A DNA stretch of 64,000 nucleotides from Serratia surfactantfaciens (GCF_001642805.2 NZ_CP016948.1:1860001-1924000), one strand, 5' to 3'. Shown: positions 26,198 through 36,672, counted from the first letter of the stretch. Notes: generated by a model not told the origin, from the letters alone. Translations and numbers: made by a program.

Positions 26198-27505
26198 TTA
26201 TTTCATCGCGCAAAGCAGTTGGCGCACGCCGTCCACCAGGCCGCCGCGCCAGCACAGCGCATCGTGGCCGCCGGAAAACACGCGATAATCGGCGCGGTGC
26301 CCCGCCGCCGTCAGCGCCTCGTGCATCTGGCGATTGACGAATTCGATGTCCGCCTCGCGATCGCCGGCTTGCTGGATCACGGTGAGCGTGGGCGCCGCCG
26401 CGCGGCGTTGCCGAACCTGGCGTATCAGCCAGCCTTCCTCCAGCTGGTGGCGCTTTTCGAACTGGGTAACGAACTGCACCGTGGGCCACCAGAAAGAGCC
26501 GGACTGGCTCAGCACGTGGCCGAAGCGTTCTGGCCAGTGCAGGCCGGCGTACAGCGCTGCCAGCCCGCCGTAGCTCTGGCCGGCGACCACCGTGCGCGCG
26601 CCCGCCTCGCTGAAGGGTTCGCGCCGCTGCGCCTGCGGCAACAGTTCGTCGATCACCGCCTGCCAGAAAGCGGCGTTGCAAGGCAGCTCGTTTTCCCGGT
26701 GTTCGCCATCGATCGCATCGATCAGCAGCCAACATGCCGGCGGCAGCTGCCCTTTTGCGGTCTCGCTCTCGATCACCGGCAACAGCGCGTGCCTCTCGAT
26801 CCAGTTTTGGCCATCGAGCAGCAGCACCAGTGGACGCTCCGCTTTCACCTCGGCGTCGCCGCTGGCATACAGCCAGACGCGCCGTTGGGTGCCCAGCCGT
26901 TCGCTGCGCCACTGCAAAAGCTGCAGCCGCGTCTGTTCCAGCGGCCGATCGGCGGCCTGCCAGGCGCTTTGGTCGTCGGCATCCGGCCCCTGGGCCAGGG
27001 AAACCGGGCGCGGGCGATGCGAAGGCCCCAGCGAGAGGCGATTCAGCGGATCGGCGATCGCCAGCGGGAACAAAGAGACCCACCAGGCGCGCTGCTGGCG
27101 ATCGCGCAGCGTTTCTTCGTCGCTGAATACCGGGGGAAGCTCCCGGTCGGTGATGGGGATCAGGCTGTAGCCGCCGCGCCAGCGGCGATCGATAACGGCC
27201 GCGCCGTACCAAACGTCGGTGCCGGGGAGCCGGGTCAGGCTGCTGGGAGACGTGCTGTGGTGATCGGTAATGCCGTTGATATCGGCATAGACGCGACGTA
27301 TCGGCGAGCGCTGCTCATCGCCGGCAGGGTCGCGCCATAGCCAGGTCATTTTGACGTGGCTGTCGTCGTGCGGCTCAACGATGGGCGTGCCGTGAGCGGC
27401 AACCTTCTGCCACCACTCGGGTTGCCCCACCGCCTCTTCACGCAGCCATTGCGTCGCCAATCCCTCATGACCGTTGTCTGGCCTCTTTTCCGGCAAAAAC
27501 TCCAT
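26198..27505 (-). CDS. fes: Fes-like ferric-siderophore esterase
   Basis: A 435-residue alpha/beta-hydrolase of the Fes/IroD type. The N-terminal lid domain contains EWWQKVAAHGTPI, VKMTWLWRD and GTDVWYGAAVIDRRWRGGYSLIP; the hydrolase has VLLLDGQNW, the nucleophile elbow GQSYGG (Ser about 311), SGSFWW and a C-terminal FSGGHDALCW His. Fes hydrolyses the serine ester backbone of enterobactin-type siderophores to free iron in the cytoplasm. The ATG at 27505 was chosen for its AAGGGGCG site; the frame runs 72 nt further without one. It heads the synthesis operon, 50 bp from the Fur box. A Fes homologue implies that ester-linked (oligomeric or cyclic) product is taken back up. Confidence 0.9.
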   Translation of the reverse strand: MEFLPEKRPDNGHEGLATQWLREEAVGQPEWWQKVAAHGTPIVEPHDDSHVKMTWLWRDPAGDEQRSPIRRVYADINGITDHHSTSPSSLTRLPGTDVWYGAAVIDRRWRGGYSLIPITDRELPPVFSDEETLRDRQQRAWWVSLFPLAIADPLNRLSLGPSHRPRPVSLAQGPDADDQSAWQAADRPLEQTRLQLLQWRSERLGTQRRVWLYASGDAEVKAERPLVLLLDGQNWIERHALLPVIESETAKGQLPPACWLLIDAIDGEHRENELPCNAAFWQAVIDELLPQAQRREPFSEAGARTVVAGQSYGGLAALYAGLHWPERFGHVLSQSGSFWWPTVQFVTQFEKRHQLEEGWLIRQVRQRRAAAPTLTVIQQAGDREADIEFVNRQMHEALTAAGHRADYRVFSGGHDALCWRGGLVDGVRQLLCAMK

Positions 27506-27555
27506 AGCGCCCCTTACATAACATGAGTGATTTTTACAAAACCTGACAATCGTAT

Positions 27556-27570
27556 TGATACTCATTATCA
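27556..27570. promoter_or_regulatory. Fur box in divergent siderophore promoter
   Basis: TGATACTCATTATCA matches the Fur 7-1-7 palindrome (TGATAAT-N-ATTATCA) at 14 of 15 positions including the free centre, with one mismatch in the left arm; flanking ATT and TTTTCAAT extend the symmetry to 27554-27578. It lies between fes (start 27505) and the receptor gene (start 27708) and could repress both under iron-replete conditions. Confidence 0.85.
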
Positions 27571-27707
27571 TTTTCAATACTATTTGTCGGATTTTTACCG
27601 TCGTGCAAACACGACGCTTCCGCGTTGATGAGGCAAAGCACGCTCGTCGGCATTTCGGGGTTTATCAGGGTGGCATGACACACAAAAGCAGGTATTCAGG
27701 AGAGATA

Positions 27708-29897
27708 ATGAAGATTAAAAACAAAGGGATGGACAACAAAAATGCCGAGGCGATGTCCGCCAGGCGTTTGTTGCTGGGATCGGCGCTGGCTTTACTGCCC
27801 TTCGCGCAAAGCGCGTCGGCCGCGGCGGACGAGACGATTTTGGTGACCGCCGACGCGCAAAACAGCGTGACCGCGCCGGTCAAAGGGATCGTCGCCAAAG
27901 AGAGCGCCGCCGGCACCAAAACCGCCGTCCCGCTGCGCAAGACGCCGCAGTCCATCTCCGTGGTCACGCGCGAACAAATGAACGACCAGGAACCGGCGTC
28001 GGTCGCCGACGCGCTGAACTACACCAGCGGGGTAATCACCACCTACCGCGGCAACTCCAACCGCAATGACGAAGTGATCAGCCGTGGCTTCCGCTATGCG
28101 CCCAAGCTGCTCGACGGCCTGCACTTTGGCCTCTCGAGCCAAAACGGCGGCGCCGGGCAGATCGATCCCTGGCTGCTGGAGCGCGTGGAGATGGTGCACG
28201 GCCCGGCCGGCGTGCTGTACGGTCAGGTCAGCCCCGGCGGCGTGGTAGTGATGACCAGCAAGCGCCCTACCGCCCAGAGCATTCACGAAGTTAAATTCAG
28301 CACCGGCAACCGCCATCTGGCAGAGACGGCGTTCGATTTCGGCGGCAAGCTCAACGACGACAACACCCTGTTCTACCGCCTGAACGGCATCGCCAGAACC
28401 GAACATGAGTTCGTCAAAGACAGCAAGCAGCAACGGGTGGCCATCGCCCCGGCCTTCACCTGGCTGCCGAACGAAGACACCAGCTTTACGCTGCTGACCA
28501 GCTACCAGAACGACCCGAAAGCCGGGTCGCGCAACTTCCTGCCGCGCGCCGGCACGCTGTTCCCGACCAGCGCGGGCTACGTGCCTTACGATTTCAACGT
28601 CAGCGAGCCCAGCTTCAACAAGTCGCGGCGCGAGCAGGCGTCGATCGGTTACAGCCTCGAACATAACTTCAACGATGCGCTGTCGTTTACCCAGAACCTG
28701 CGCTTCACCCACCGTGATGAAGACTATAAATATCTGGTTTATAACGTAAACTCGAAGGTCAACGACCACACCGTCACCCGCATGGCGCAGCATGAAACGC
28801 AGATGACCAACGAGTTTGGCGTGGATAACCAGCTGAAGGGCCTGTTCGATACCGGCGAAGTGAAACACACCGTGCTGGGCGGACTGGATTATCGTTACAG
28901 CCATATCGATTCGAAGATGTATCGCGATCGCGGCAACGACTACCCGATCGACTGGGCTAACCCGACGCATAGCAGCATTGACGGCAGCGCGCTGACGCTG
29001 GCTTCCAGCGACTTGAAAACGCTGAATCAGGTCGGGGTGTATCTGCAGGACCAGCTGGAGTGGAATGACTGGAACCTGCTGCTGTCCGGCCGCCAGGACT
29101 GGTCGCAGGTCAACACCCGCGATCGCACCGTCGGCGGTAAAGAGCAGACCTACAACGATGCGCAATTTACCGGCCGCGCGGGATTGCTTTACGCCTTCGA
29201 TAACGGCATTTCGCCGTACGTCAGCTATAGCACCTCGTTCGATCCTAACCTGTATCCGAGCGCGCCGGGCGCCGACCCGCTCAAGCCGACCACCGGCAAG
29301 CAAACCGAGGTGGGCGTGAAGTACCAGATCCCGGGCGGCAACACGCTGTTGACCCTTTCCTGGTTCGATATTACCCAACGCAACGTGGCGTCCTATAACC
29401 GTCTCACCTCCGCCTACGAGCAGATTGGCGAAGTGAAATCCAAGGGGATCGAGGCGGAAGTGCACGCTCAGCCGACGCCGGAGATCAAGCTGACCGCCGC
29501 CTATACCTACACCGACGTGGTGACCAAAGACTCCAATTCGGCGGATGAAATCGGCCACAGCCCGGCGGGCATCCCGCGCCATGCGGCATCCGCCTGGGGC
29601 AGCTACAGCTTCCTGAGCGGTGCGCTGAACGGCCTGACCGTCGGCAGCGGCGTGCGCTACATCGGCGATGCGCCGGCCGACGCCACCGGCCAGTACGACG
29701 TGCCGCACTACACGCTGTACGACGCCATGGTGAAGTATGACCTCGGTCAGGCTTCGTCGGCGCTGCGCGGCGCGGCGCTCCAGCTCAACGTGCAGAACCT
29801 GACGGACAAGAAATACGTTTCATCGTGCAGCGGCGAGTACGCCTGCTTCTACGGCAGCGGCCGCAGCATTATCGCTTCGGTCAACTACCGCTGGTAA
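27708..29897 (+). CDS. TonB-dependent ferric-siderophore receptor (Fct/FcuA-like)
   Basis: A 729-residue outer-membrane receptor. A long, positively charged N-region is followed by [20 protein letters not shown], cleavage near AAADE, then the TonB box DETILVTA. The plug shows [34 protein letters not shown] and [23 protein letters not shown]; the barrel ends [28 protein letters not shown] with the conserved Cys pair of FhuA/FhuE/FcuA-type receptors. The ATG at 27708 has AGGAGAG 4-10 nt upstream; upstream ATG and TTG options lack such a site. It is divergent from the synthesis operon across the Fur box and is the probable uptake receptor for the product. Confidence 0.92.
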   Translation: MKIKNKGMDNKNAEAMSARRLLLGSALALLPFAQSASAAADETILVTADAQNSVTAPVKGIVAKESAAGTKTAVPLRKTPQSISVVTREQMNDQEPASVADALNYTSGVITTYRGNSNRNDEVISRGFRYAPKLLDGLHFGLSSQNGGAGQIDPWLLERVEMVHGPAGVLYGQVSPGGVVVMTSKRPTAQSIHEVKFSTGNRHLAETAFDFGGKLNDDNTLFYRLNGIARTEHEFVKDSKQQRVAIAPAFTWLPNEDTSFTLLTSYQNDPKAGSRNFLPRAGTLFPTSAGYVPYDFNVSEPSFNKSRREQASIGYSLEHNFNDALSFTQNLRFTHRDEDYKYLVYNVNSKVNDHTVTRMAQHETQMTNEFGVDNQLKGLFDTGEVKHTVLGGLDYRYSHIDSKMYRDRGNDYPIDWANPTHSSIDGSALTLASSDLKTLNQVGVYLQDQLEWNDWNLLLSGRQDWSQVNTRDRTVGGKEQTYNDAQFTGRAGLLYAFDNGISPYVSYSTSFDPNLYPSAPGADPLKPTTGKQTEVGVKYQIPGGNTLLTLSWFDITQRNVASYNRLTSAYEQIGEVKSKGIEAEVHAQPTPEIKLTAAYTYTDVVTKDSNSADEIGHSPAGIPRHAASAWGSYSFLSGALNGLTVGSGVRYIGDAPADATGQYDVPHYTLYDAMVKYDLGQASSALRGAALQLNVQNLTDKKYVSSCSGEYACFYGSGRSIIASVNYRW

Positions 29898-29901
29898 CGA
29901 C

Positions 29902-29925
29902 AAGGGGCGGCCATCGCCGCCCCTT
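29902..29925. terminator. Bidirectional terminator hairpin
   Basis: Perfect 10-bp stem AAGGGGCGGC / GCCGCCCCTT with a 4-nt loop, placed between the receptor gene and the convergent regulator gene ending at 29945. Confidence 0.7.
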
Positions 29926-29944
29926 TCCCGCTTTCTCGCCGCCT

Positions 29945-30565
29945 TTACTCCTGCTTCAATTCCCGCAGATGTTTGTACACCGTGGCGCGCCCCATCGACA
30001 GCACGTTGGCGATGTAATCCGCCGCGCTTTTAGCCTTGAACGCCCCCTGATGATAGAGATCGCTAACCAGGCGACGCTTCTGCTCGCGGCTCAGCGCGCC
30101 GAGCGCAGCGTTCTCACGCCGCAGCCAGTCATGCAGGAAGGTGTTGATCTTCTCCTGCCAGTCGTCTTTGAACAGCTGTTGCGGCTGCGGCTGCAATCGC
30201 GTGACCGATAAAAACATATCCAGCGCGTTGCGGGCATCCTCGAACATCGCGGTGCTCAGGTTGATGCACAGCAGATAGCTGGGGTTGCCCTGCTCGTCGC
30301 GCGCGGCGATGCTCACCGAACGCATCTTTTTGCCGTCCCAGTTCAGCTTTTCATAGGGGCCGGTCACGCTGACGTCGTCGTCGAGCGTGAAGTCCTCCAG
30401 CCCGGCGTCATCGCCCGGCTTGCGTTTCGACAGGTTGTTCGCCAGATAGGCTATCTTGTTGGTGGTCAAATCGTGGATCACCACTTCCACATTCGGGAAA
30501 AACAGCGCCGCGATGCCGTCGGCGACCGACCGCAAAAGTTCGAGTTGAGAAGAAGTGTTCGGCAC
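29945..30565 (-). CDS. YheO/DauR-like PAS-HTH regulator, GTG start
   Basis: A 206-residue regulator with an N-terminal YheO-like PAS domain (LLRSVADGIAALFFPNVEVVIHDLTTNKIAYLANNLSKRKPGD, later GPYEKLNWDGKKMRSVSIAARDEQG) and a C-terminal HTH (KRRLVSDLYHQGAFKAKSAADYIANVLSMGRATVYKHLRELK). The family includes DauR, the repressor of D-arginine catabolism. The GTG at 30565 begins the conserved domain; the frame remains open far upstream only because it runs out of phase through the permease gene. It lies 110 bp after a CycA-like permease on the same strand, so it probably controls transport or use of a D-amino acid or glycine-like substrate. Confidence 0.83.
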   Translation of the reverse strand: MPNTSSQLELLRSVADGIAALFFPNVEVVIHDLTTNKIAYLANNLSKRKPGDDAGLEDFTLDDDVSVTGPYEKLNWDGKKMRSVSIAARDEQGNPSYLLCINLSTAMFEDARNALDMFLSVTRLQPQPQQLFKDDWQEKINTFLHDWLRRENAALGALSREQKRRLVSDLYHQGAFKAKSAADYIANVLSMGRATVYKHLRELKQE

Positions 30566-30675
30566 GCTGGGGTGTCTCCGTATAGCCCGGTTTGGTTTGC
30601 TGTTCAGCCGCTTAGCATACCGCAGTTGCCGCCGCTTGCCGAGTGGGCCGGCGGCGGCCGCGCCTGCTTCGCCGG

Positions 30676-32133
30676 TTATTCCGCCTCGGCGCCGTGCTGA
30701 TAAAACACGTAGCTCTCGCGCGCCAGACTGTCGCGCACCCGATAACGCCAGACCAGGCCAAGCGCGGTAAACCAGAGTGGCATGCTGCACAGCGCGATCA
30801 GCGTATCGCGATCGAACACCATCAGCACCAGCGTAAAGGCGAAGAACGCCAGCGTCAGCCAGGCCATCACGACCCCGCCCGGCATTTTGAAGTGGGAAGC
30901 GGCATGCAGTTCCGGTCGTTTCTGGCGATACACCAGATAAGCGACCAAAATCATGCCCCAGCTGTAAACCACCAGGATCGCCGCCACGGTGGAGACGATG
31001 GTGAACAGCGTCATCACGTTCGGCACCAGCACCAGCAGCAAGGTGCCGGCCACCATGCAGAAGCAGGAAAACAGCAGGCTGCGGATCGGAATGGCGGTGG
31101 TGCGCGACAGAATGCGGAACTGGCCGTGGGCGTGTTTTTCCATCGACAGGCTGTACAGCATGCGGGTGCTGGAATAGACCCCGCTGTTGGCCGAGGACAT
31201 CGCCGAGGTCAGCACCACAAAGTTGATTATCGCAGCGGCGGCCGGCAGCCCCGCCTGATCGAACAGCATCACGAACGGGCTGCTGTCCGGTGAGATATGG
31301 CTCCACGAGGTAACGGCGATAATGGTCAGCATCGAGCACACGTAGAAGACGATGATGCGCGCCGGGATGGCGTTGATCGCCTTCGGCAGCACCTTCTCGG
31401 GGTTTTTGGTCTCCGCCGACATCGTGCCCAGCAGTTCGATGCCGGTGCAGGAGAAAATGGCGATCTGGAAACCGGCGAAGAAACCGAAGATGCCGTGCGG
31501 CATGAAAATGGCGGGATCGGTGACGTTATGCAGCGATGCGGTCACGCCGTCCGGCGAGGTCCAGCCGCTGAACACCATCCAGGCGCCGGTGGCGATCAGC
31601 GCGACGATCGCCACCACCTTGATCATGGCGAACCAGAATTCGGCCTCGCCGAACATCTTGACCGACAGCATGTTGAACAGACACAGGAACCCCAGCGTCA
31701 ACAGCGCCGGCAGCCAGGGCGAAACGTTCGGCAGCCAATATTGCACATAGCCGCCGCACACCACCACGTCGGCGATGCAGGTCACCACCCAGCTCAGCCA
31801 GTAGGACCAACCGAGAAAAAAGCTGGCGCGCGGCCCCAGGTATTCCGAGACGAAATCGGCGAACGAGCGGTAATCGAGCCGGGTGAGCAGCAGTTCCCCC
31901 ATCGCTCTCATCACCATAAACATGAAAAAGCCGACGATGGCGTAAGTCAGCACGATGGAGGTGCCCGACAGCGCGATGGTCTTACCGGAGCCCATAAACA
32001 GCCCGGTGCCGATGGCGCCGCCGATCGAAATCAGTTGAATGTGGCGCGCACTTAGTCCGCGCTGCAGGGTTTGGGCACAGTGAGGCCCCTCGGCTGAACC
32101 TGGGCTCAGCCGATCGCAGTGGTTTTTTGTCAT
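30676..32133 (-). CDS. APC-family amino-acid permease, CycA (D-Ala/D-Ser/Gly)-like
   Basis: A 485-residue, 12-helix amino-acid permease of the AAT family. The start reads LQRGLSARHIQLISIGGAIGTGLFMGSGKTI, then MRAMGELLLTRLDYRSFADFVSEYLGPRASFFLGWSYWLSWVVTCIADV, IFSCTGIELLGTMSAETKNPEKVLPKAINAIP and SSANSGVYSSTRMLYSL. These segments resemble E. coli CycA more than AroP or LysP. It should import a small or D-amino acid by proton symport. It is followed by the DauR-like gene and has a 600-bp upstream region shared with the glutamate dehydrogenase gene. Confidence 0.86.
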   Translation of the reverse strand: MTKNHCDRLSPGSAEGPHCAQTLQRGLSARHIQLISIGGAIGTGLFMGSGKTIALSGTSIVLTYAIVGFFMFMVMRAMGELLLTRLDYRSFADFVSEYLGPRASFFLGWSYWLSWVVTCIADVVVCGGYVQYWLPNVSPWLPALLTLGFLCLFNMLSVKMFGEAEFWFAMIKVVAIVALIATGAWMVFSGWTSPDGVTASLHNVTDPAIFMPHGIFGFFAGFQIAIFSCTGIELLGTMSAETKNPEKVLPKAINAIPARIIVFYVCSMLTIIAVTSWSHISPDSSPFVMLFDQAGLPAAAAIINFVVLTSAMSSANSGVYSSTRMLYSLSMEKHAHGQFRILSRTTAIPIRSLLFSCFCMVAGTLLLVLVPNVMTLFTIVSTVAAILVVYSWGMILVAYLVYRQKRPELHAASHFKMPGGVVMAWLTLAFFAFTLVLMVFDRDTLIALCSMPLWFTALGLVWRYRVRDSLARESYVFYQHGAEAE

Positions 32134-32273
32134 GGTGTTACCTGTCCGTCGTTAAGGCGATTAAGCAACCGATGTGCGGTTGCAGCAGGAATGAAACGCC
32201 CGAGGGCGCTCTAACCGGCAAAAAAATTCAGACCAAACGCTGCCCGCCCCGTTGTGACAGGGAGGTAATAATA

Positions 32274-32300
32274 ATGGATGCCTGGAAAATGCTCGCGTGA
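32274..32300 (+). CDS. Possible 8-residue leader peptide
   Basis: ATG GAT GCC TGG AAA ATG CTC GCG TGA, with GGGAGG placed 8 nt upstream, reads MDAWKMLA. It lies 452 bp before the glutamate dehydrogenase start. It has no run of one regulatory amino acid, so classical attenuation is not evident. It may be a chance match. Confidence 0.2.
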   Translation: MDAWKMLA

Positions 32301-32538
32301 GCCGTCGTATCGCCCACGTTTGGCGTACAAAGCCCGAGCGTGGTGGGTAAACTCTAAAATATCAAATGGTTATGCTTTCCCTTGTGCAACAAAAAAACGA
32401 CGCCGGAGCCGTTTTAACATTAATTTAACTCTGGCGAGGGGAAATGCCATTGTCAACATGGCAGTTAAATAAAATGAAACTTTTTGATCACATTCAAGCT
32501 TCTGAAAAATAGATAAAAAGGCTTTTTATGCGTTTTAT

Positions 32539-32555
32539 ATGCATAAAGTATGCAT
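32539..32555. promoter_or_regulatory. Palindromic operator candidate upstream of glutamate dehydrogenase
   Basis: ATGCATA-AAG-TATGCAT is a perfect 7-3-7 inverted repeat, about 200 bp before the glutamate dehydrogenase start. It also reads as two TATGCAT elements 11 bp apart. The binding protein is unknown. Confidence 0.4.
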
Positions 32556-32751
32556 GTTCACGCTCACCGCCGAATAAAAGTAATTAACTATTCATTTACG
32601 CTCGGCGGGCGGCGAAAAACCGTCCGCTGGCCCGATGAGCGAGGGGCTAACAACCGGCATAATTAGTGGTAAATTAAGCGTCGCAAAGTGTTATGCGCTT
32701 GCTAATCCACGGTTAAACGAAATAAATACCTCTAATATATAAAGGTTGGTT

Positions 32752-34026
<1,275 letters not shown>

Positions 34027-34036
34027 TGCCCGTTTC

Positions 34037-34063
34037 CCGGCCTGCTTCGGCAGGCCGGATTTT
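34037..34063 (+). terminator. Intrinsic terminator of glutamate dehydrogenase gene
   Basis: Perfect 9-bp stem CCGGCCTGC / GCAGGCCGG closed by a TTCG tetraloop and followed by ATTTTC. Confidence 0.85.
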
Positions 34064-34065
34064 CC

Positions 34066-35604
34066 TCAACGCAAACAGCGCTTCAATACCTTACCGGTGC
34101 TGGTCATCGGCAAACGTTCGACGAATTCAATGATGCGCGGATATTTGTACGCCGCCAGCCTCTCCTTGCTCCAGGCGATAAGCGTCTCCTCCTCGACCAG
34201 CTCCTCGCTCTCCTTCAGCACCACCACCGCTTTGATCTCTTCGCCCAGCGACGGATGCTCTACGCCGATCACCGCCACCAACGACACCGCCGGATGGCGA
34301 ATCAACGCCTCTTCAATCTCGCGTGGATAGACGTTGAAGCCGCCGCGAATGATCATGTCCTTGGCCCGATCGACGATAAAATAGAAGCCGTCGGCGTCGC
34401 GGCGCGCCAGATCGCCGGTGCGGAACCAGCCGTTCTCCAGCACTTCCGCCGTCGCCTCCGGCCGATTCAGATACCCCTTCATGATGTTATGGCCACGCAC
34501 GGCAATCTCCCCCACCTGGTCGACACCGTCGATCGGCCGCCCGACGGCGTCCAGCAAACGCACCTCCACGCCCCAGATCGGCTGGCCGATGGAACCGGGC
34601 TTGGTCACCCGATGCGGATGGTTGAAGGTGGCGACCGGGCTGGTTTCCGATAGCCCGTAGCCTTCGTGAATATCGATGCCGAAACGGCGCGAAAAATCCT
34701 CCAGAATTTGCACCGGCAGACTGGCGCCGCCGGACACCGCCATGCGCAGCGTGCTGCGCAGGCGTTCGATATCCGTATGCTCGTCAAGCGCATTCAGCAG
34801 CGCCCAGTACATGGTCGGCACGCCGGCGAAGAACGTAATCCCGTGCCGCTGCATCAGCGCGATGGCCTGCGCGGCGTCGAAACGCTCGACCAGCACCAGC
34901 GTGGCCGCGGAGGCGAAACCGGCGTTCATCTGCACCGACGAACCGAAGGTATGAAACAGCGGCAACGTGACCAGATGGCGATCGGGGCGCGTTTCCGAAC
35001 CGTCAAACAGCCGCACCGATCCCAGCGCATTGAACACCAGGTTGGCGTGGGTCAGCTCCGCCCCTTTGGCGCGACCGGTGGTGCCGCTGGTGTACAGCAC
35101 CACCGCCGTGTCGTTTTCCGCCGTCGCCGCCGAAGCGAACTCGCTGGCCTGCGGGGCTATCGCCGCACTGAAACGTTCCCCCTCGAGCGGCAGTCGATCG
35201 CCGATGATAAACACCTCGCGGCAGGCCTTCGCCTGCGCCGCGGCATGCAGCGCCTCTTCCCCCAGCGGCAGTCCGCTGTGGCCCTCAAAGCAAAACAGCG
35301 CCACGGCGGCGGAATCCGCCAGGTAATAATCGAATTCGGCGCTTTTGAGCAAAATATTGAGCGGCACCACTACCGCGCCGCTTTTGAGAATGCCGTAATA
35401 GATCGCCGCAAACTCCGGGCGGTTACTGCAGGCCAACGCCACCCGTTCACCGGGCTGCACGCCGCGCGCGACCAGCAGATTCGCCACGCGGTTAGCCATC
35501 TCGTTCAGCGCCCGATAGCTGAGCGGGATATCGTCCTGAATCACCGCCGGCCGTTCCGGCCAGGTGCGCGCACTCTCTTCAAGCAAGGTTGCCAAATTCA
35601 GCAT
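34066..35604 (-). CDS. Long-chain fatty-acid/acyl-CoA ligase
   Basis: A 512-residue ANL-superfamily ligase. It begins MLNLATLLEESARTWPERPAVI; the AMP-binding core is TAVVLYTSGTTGRAKGAELTHANL (~170), then GYGLSETSPVATFNHP, the Asp of GWFRTGDLARRDADGFYFIVDRAKDMIIRGGFNVYPREIEEALIRHP, and the catalytic Lys in MTSTGKVLKRCL at the very end. It converts a carboxylic acid and ATP to acyl-CoA via acyl-AMP. GGGAGGAAC-type sequence precedes the ATG. It appears monocistronic and convergent with glutamate dehydrogenase. Chain length is not predictable; medium or long chain is usual for this group. Confidence 0.88.
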   Translation of the reverse strand: MLNLATLLEESARTWPERPAVIQDDIPLSYRALNEMANRVANLLVARGVQPGERVALACSNRPEFAAIYYGILKSGAVVVPLNILLKSAEFDYYLADSAAVALFCFEGHSGLPLGEEALHAAAQAKACREVFIIGDRLPLEGERFSAAIAPQASEFASAATAENDTAVVLYTSGTTGRAKGAELTHANLVFNALGSVRLFDGSETRPDRHLVTLPLFHTFGSSVQMNAGFASAATLVLVERFDAAQAIALMQRHGITFFAGVPTMYWALLNALDEHTDIERLRSTLRMAVSGGASLPVQILEDFSRRFGIDIHEGYGLSETSPVATFNHPHRVTKPGSIGQPIWGVEVRLLDAVGRPIDGVDQVGEIAVRGHNIMKGYLNRPEATAEVLENGWFRTGDLARRDADGFYFIVDRAKDMIIRGGFNVYPREIEEALIRHPAVSLVAVIGVEHPSLGEEIKAVVVLKESEELVEEETLIAWSKERLAAYKYPRIIEFVERLPMTSTGKVLKRCLR

Positions 35605-35741
35605 CGGGGTTCCTCCCTGGGGTAATGGCGGCGGTTAAAAATGCCGCAGTATCACGAGTATAGATAGGCGTTTCGCGGTTCGCATTCCCAGGGGCGCTGG
35701 GCTATACCTTAGGCAATCCCCATCCTGCAGGAGTTGTGATC

Positions 35742-36311
35742 ATGAGCAAGAAAAAGATCCTGATGCTGGTCGGCGACTACGCCGAAGATTATGAAACCAT
35801 GGTGCCGTTTCAGGCGCTGCAGATGATCGGCCATCAGGTGGATGCCGTGTGTCCCGGCAAAGCCGTCGGTGACTACATCCAGACGGCGATCCACGACTTC
35901 GACGGCGCGCAAACCTACAGCGAAAAACCCGGCCATCGCTTTACCCTCAATGCCGACTTTGCCGCCGCTAAAGAAGAACGCTACGACGCACTGCTGATCC
36001 CCGGCGGCCGGGCGCCGGAGTACCTGCGTTTGAATCCCGAGGTGATCGCGTTGGTGCAGGCGTTTGACGCCGCGAAAAAACCGATCGCCGCCGTTTGCCA
36101 TGGCCCGCAGCTGCTGGCGGCGGCCGGCGTGTTGAAAGGCCGCACCTGCAGCGCCTATCCGGCCTGCGCGCCGGAGGTGCGGCTTGGCGGCGGCCATTAT
36201 GCCGAGATCGGTATCGATCAGGCGCACGTCGACGGCAACCTGGTCACCGCCCCGGCCTGGCCGGCGCATCCGCAGTGGTTGGCGAAGTTTGCCGAGCTGC
36301 TGCAACAGTGA
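35742..36311 (+). CDS. DJ-1/PfpI-family protein
   Basis: A 189-residue class I glutamine-amidotransferase-like protein. [40 protein letters not shown] opens it; [28 protein letters not shown] and [22 protein letters not shown] carry the nucleophile elbow (Cys-His-Gly). Family members are deglycases, chaperones or proteases. The ATG at 35742 was preferred to an in-frame GTG at 35736 because CAGGAG lies 8 nt before it. It converges on a DUF1493 gene 7 bp away. Confidence 0.9.
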   Translation: MSKKKILMLVGDYAEDYETMVPFQALQMIGHQVDAVCPGKAVGDYIQTAIHDFDGAQTYSEKPGHRFTLNADFAAAKEERYDALLIPGGRAPEYLRLNPEVIALVQAFDAAKKPIAAVCHGPQLLAAAGVLKGRTCSAYPACAPEVRLGGGHYAEIGIDQAHVDGNLVTAPAWPAHPQWLAKFAELLQQ

Positions 36312-36318
36312 CGCAGCG

Positions 36319-36672
36319 CTAGCGGAGCTGCTCGATAAGGAAATGGATATCGTACAGCCAGCGTTTGGCGCGCGCGGAGCGCACCAGCATAGACACGCAC
36401 AGCGGCCGGGTGTGTTCTTTGCAGGCGGAGGGCGAGAACCAGCGCCCGGTATTGCTCGGCGGCTGGAAATAAAGCTCGTGGTTATAGTTGCTGCTGTCGA
36501 CGCCGAAGGTGTCGAAGTAGCGGCGCATCAGCGTGTTGGAATCGCTGAACGACAGGTGGAGCGCGGTGTTGATCTCGGTTTCCGGGGTGATTGTCACGCC
36601 CTTCTTCAGCCGCCCTGGCGCGTTGAATGCGGCGATTAGCGTGATGACCTGTTGCTGAATGTCTTCTGTCAT
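36319..36672 (-). CDS. DUF1493-family protein
   Basis: A 117-residue protein that looks like DUF1493: DIQQQVITLIAAFNAPGRLKKGVTITPETEINTALHLSFSDSNTLMRRYFDTFGVDSSNYNHELYFQPP. The opening resembles an acyl-carrier-like helix bundle, with SDSN where a carrier has its DSL, but whether it carries a phosphopantetheine is unknown. It is cytoplasmic. It converges on the PfpI-like gene and is 132 bp upstream in map order from the RND outer-membrane gene's end. No function is claimed. Confidence 0.7.
   Translation of the reverse strand: MTEDIQQQVITLIAAFNAPGRLKKGVTITPETEINTALHLSFSDSNTLMRRYFDTFGVDSSNYNHELYFQPPSNTGRWFSPSACKEHTRPLCVSMLVRSARAKRWLYDIHFLIEQLR

Larger units (their letters stand above)
32134..32751. 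other. Long intergenic region upstream of glutamate dehydrogenase
   Basis: A 618-bp AT-richer region between divergent genes. It holds a tiny frame MDAWKMLA at 32274-32300 preceded by AGGGAGG, a perfect palindrome at 32539-32555, and T/A-rich stretches suitable for promoters of both genes. No longer frame in it has both a ribosome site and recognisable sequence. A short GC hairpin (CGCCC-GA-GGGCG, 32197-32208) lies in the presumed leader of the permease gene. Confidence 0.5.

Noticed and set aside
27792..29708. A 638-codon minus-strand frame opposite the siderophore receptor
   Set aside because: Antisense to a clear TonB-dependent receptor, low-complexity Val/Ala/Arg composition, no start signal.
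30566..31339. Upstream extension of the DauR-like gene
   Set aside because: The extra frame runs out of phase through the permease gene; the conserved domain begins at the GTG at 30565.
32278..32472. A 64-codon frame upstream of glutamate dehydrogenase
   Set aside because: No family resemblance, basic and low-complexity end, poor start; probably chance.
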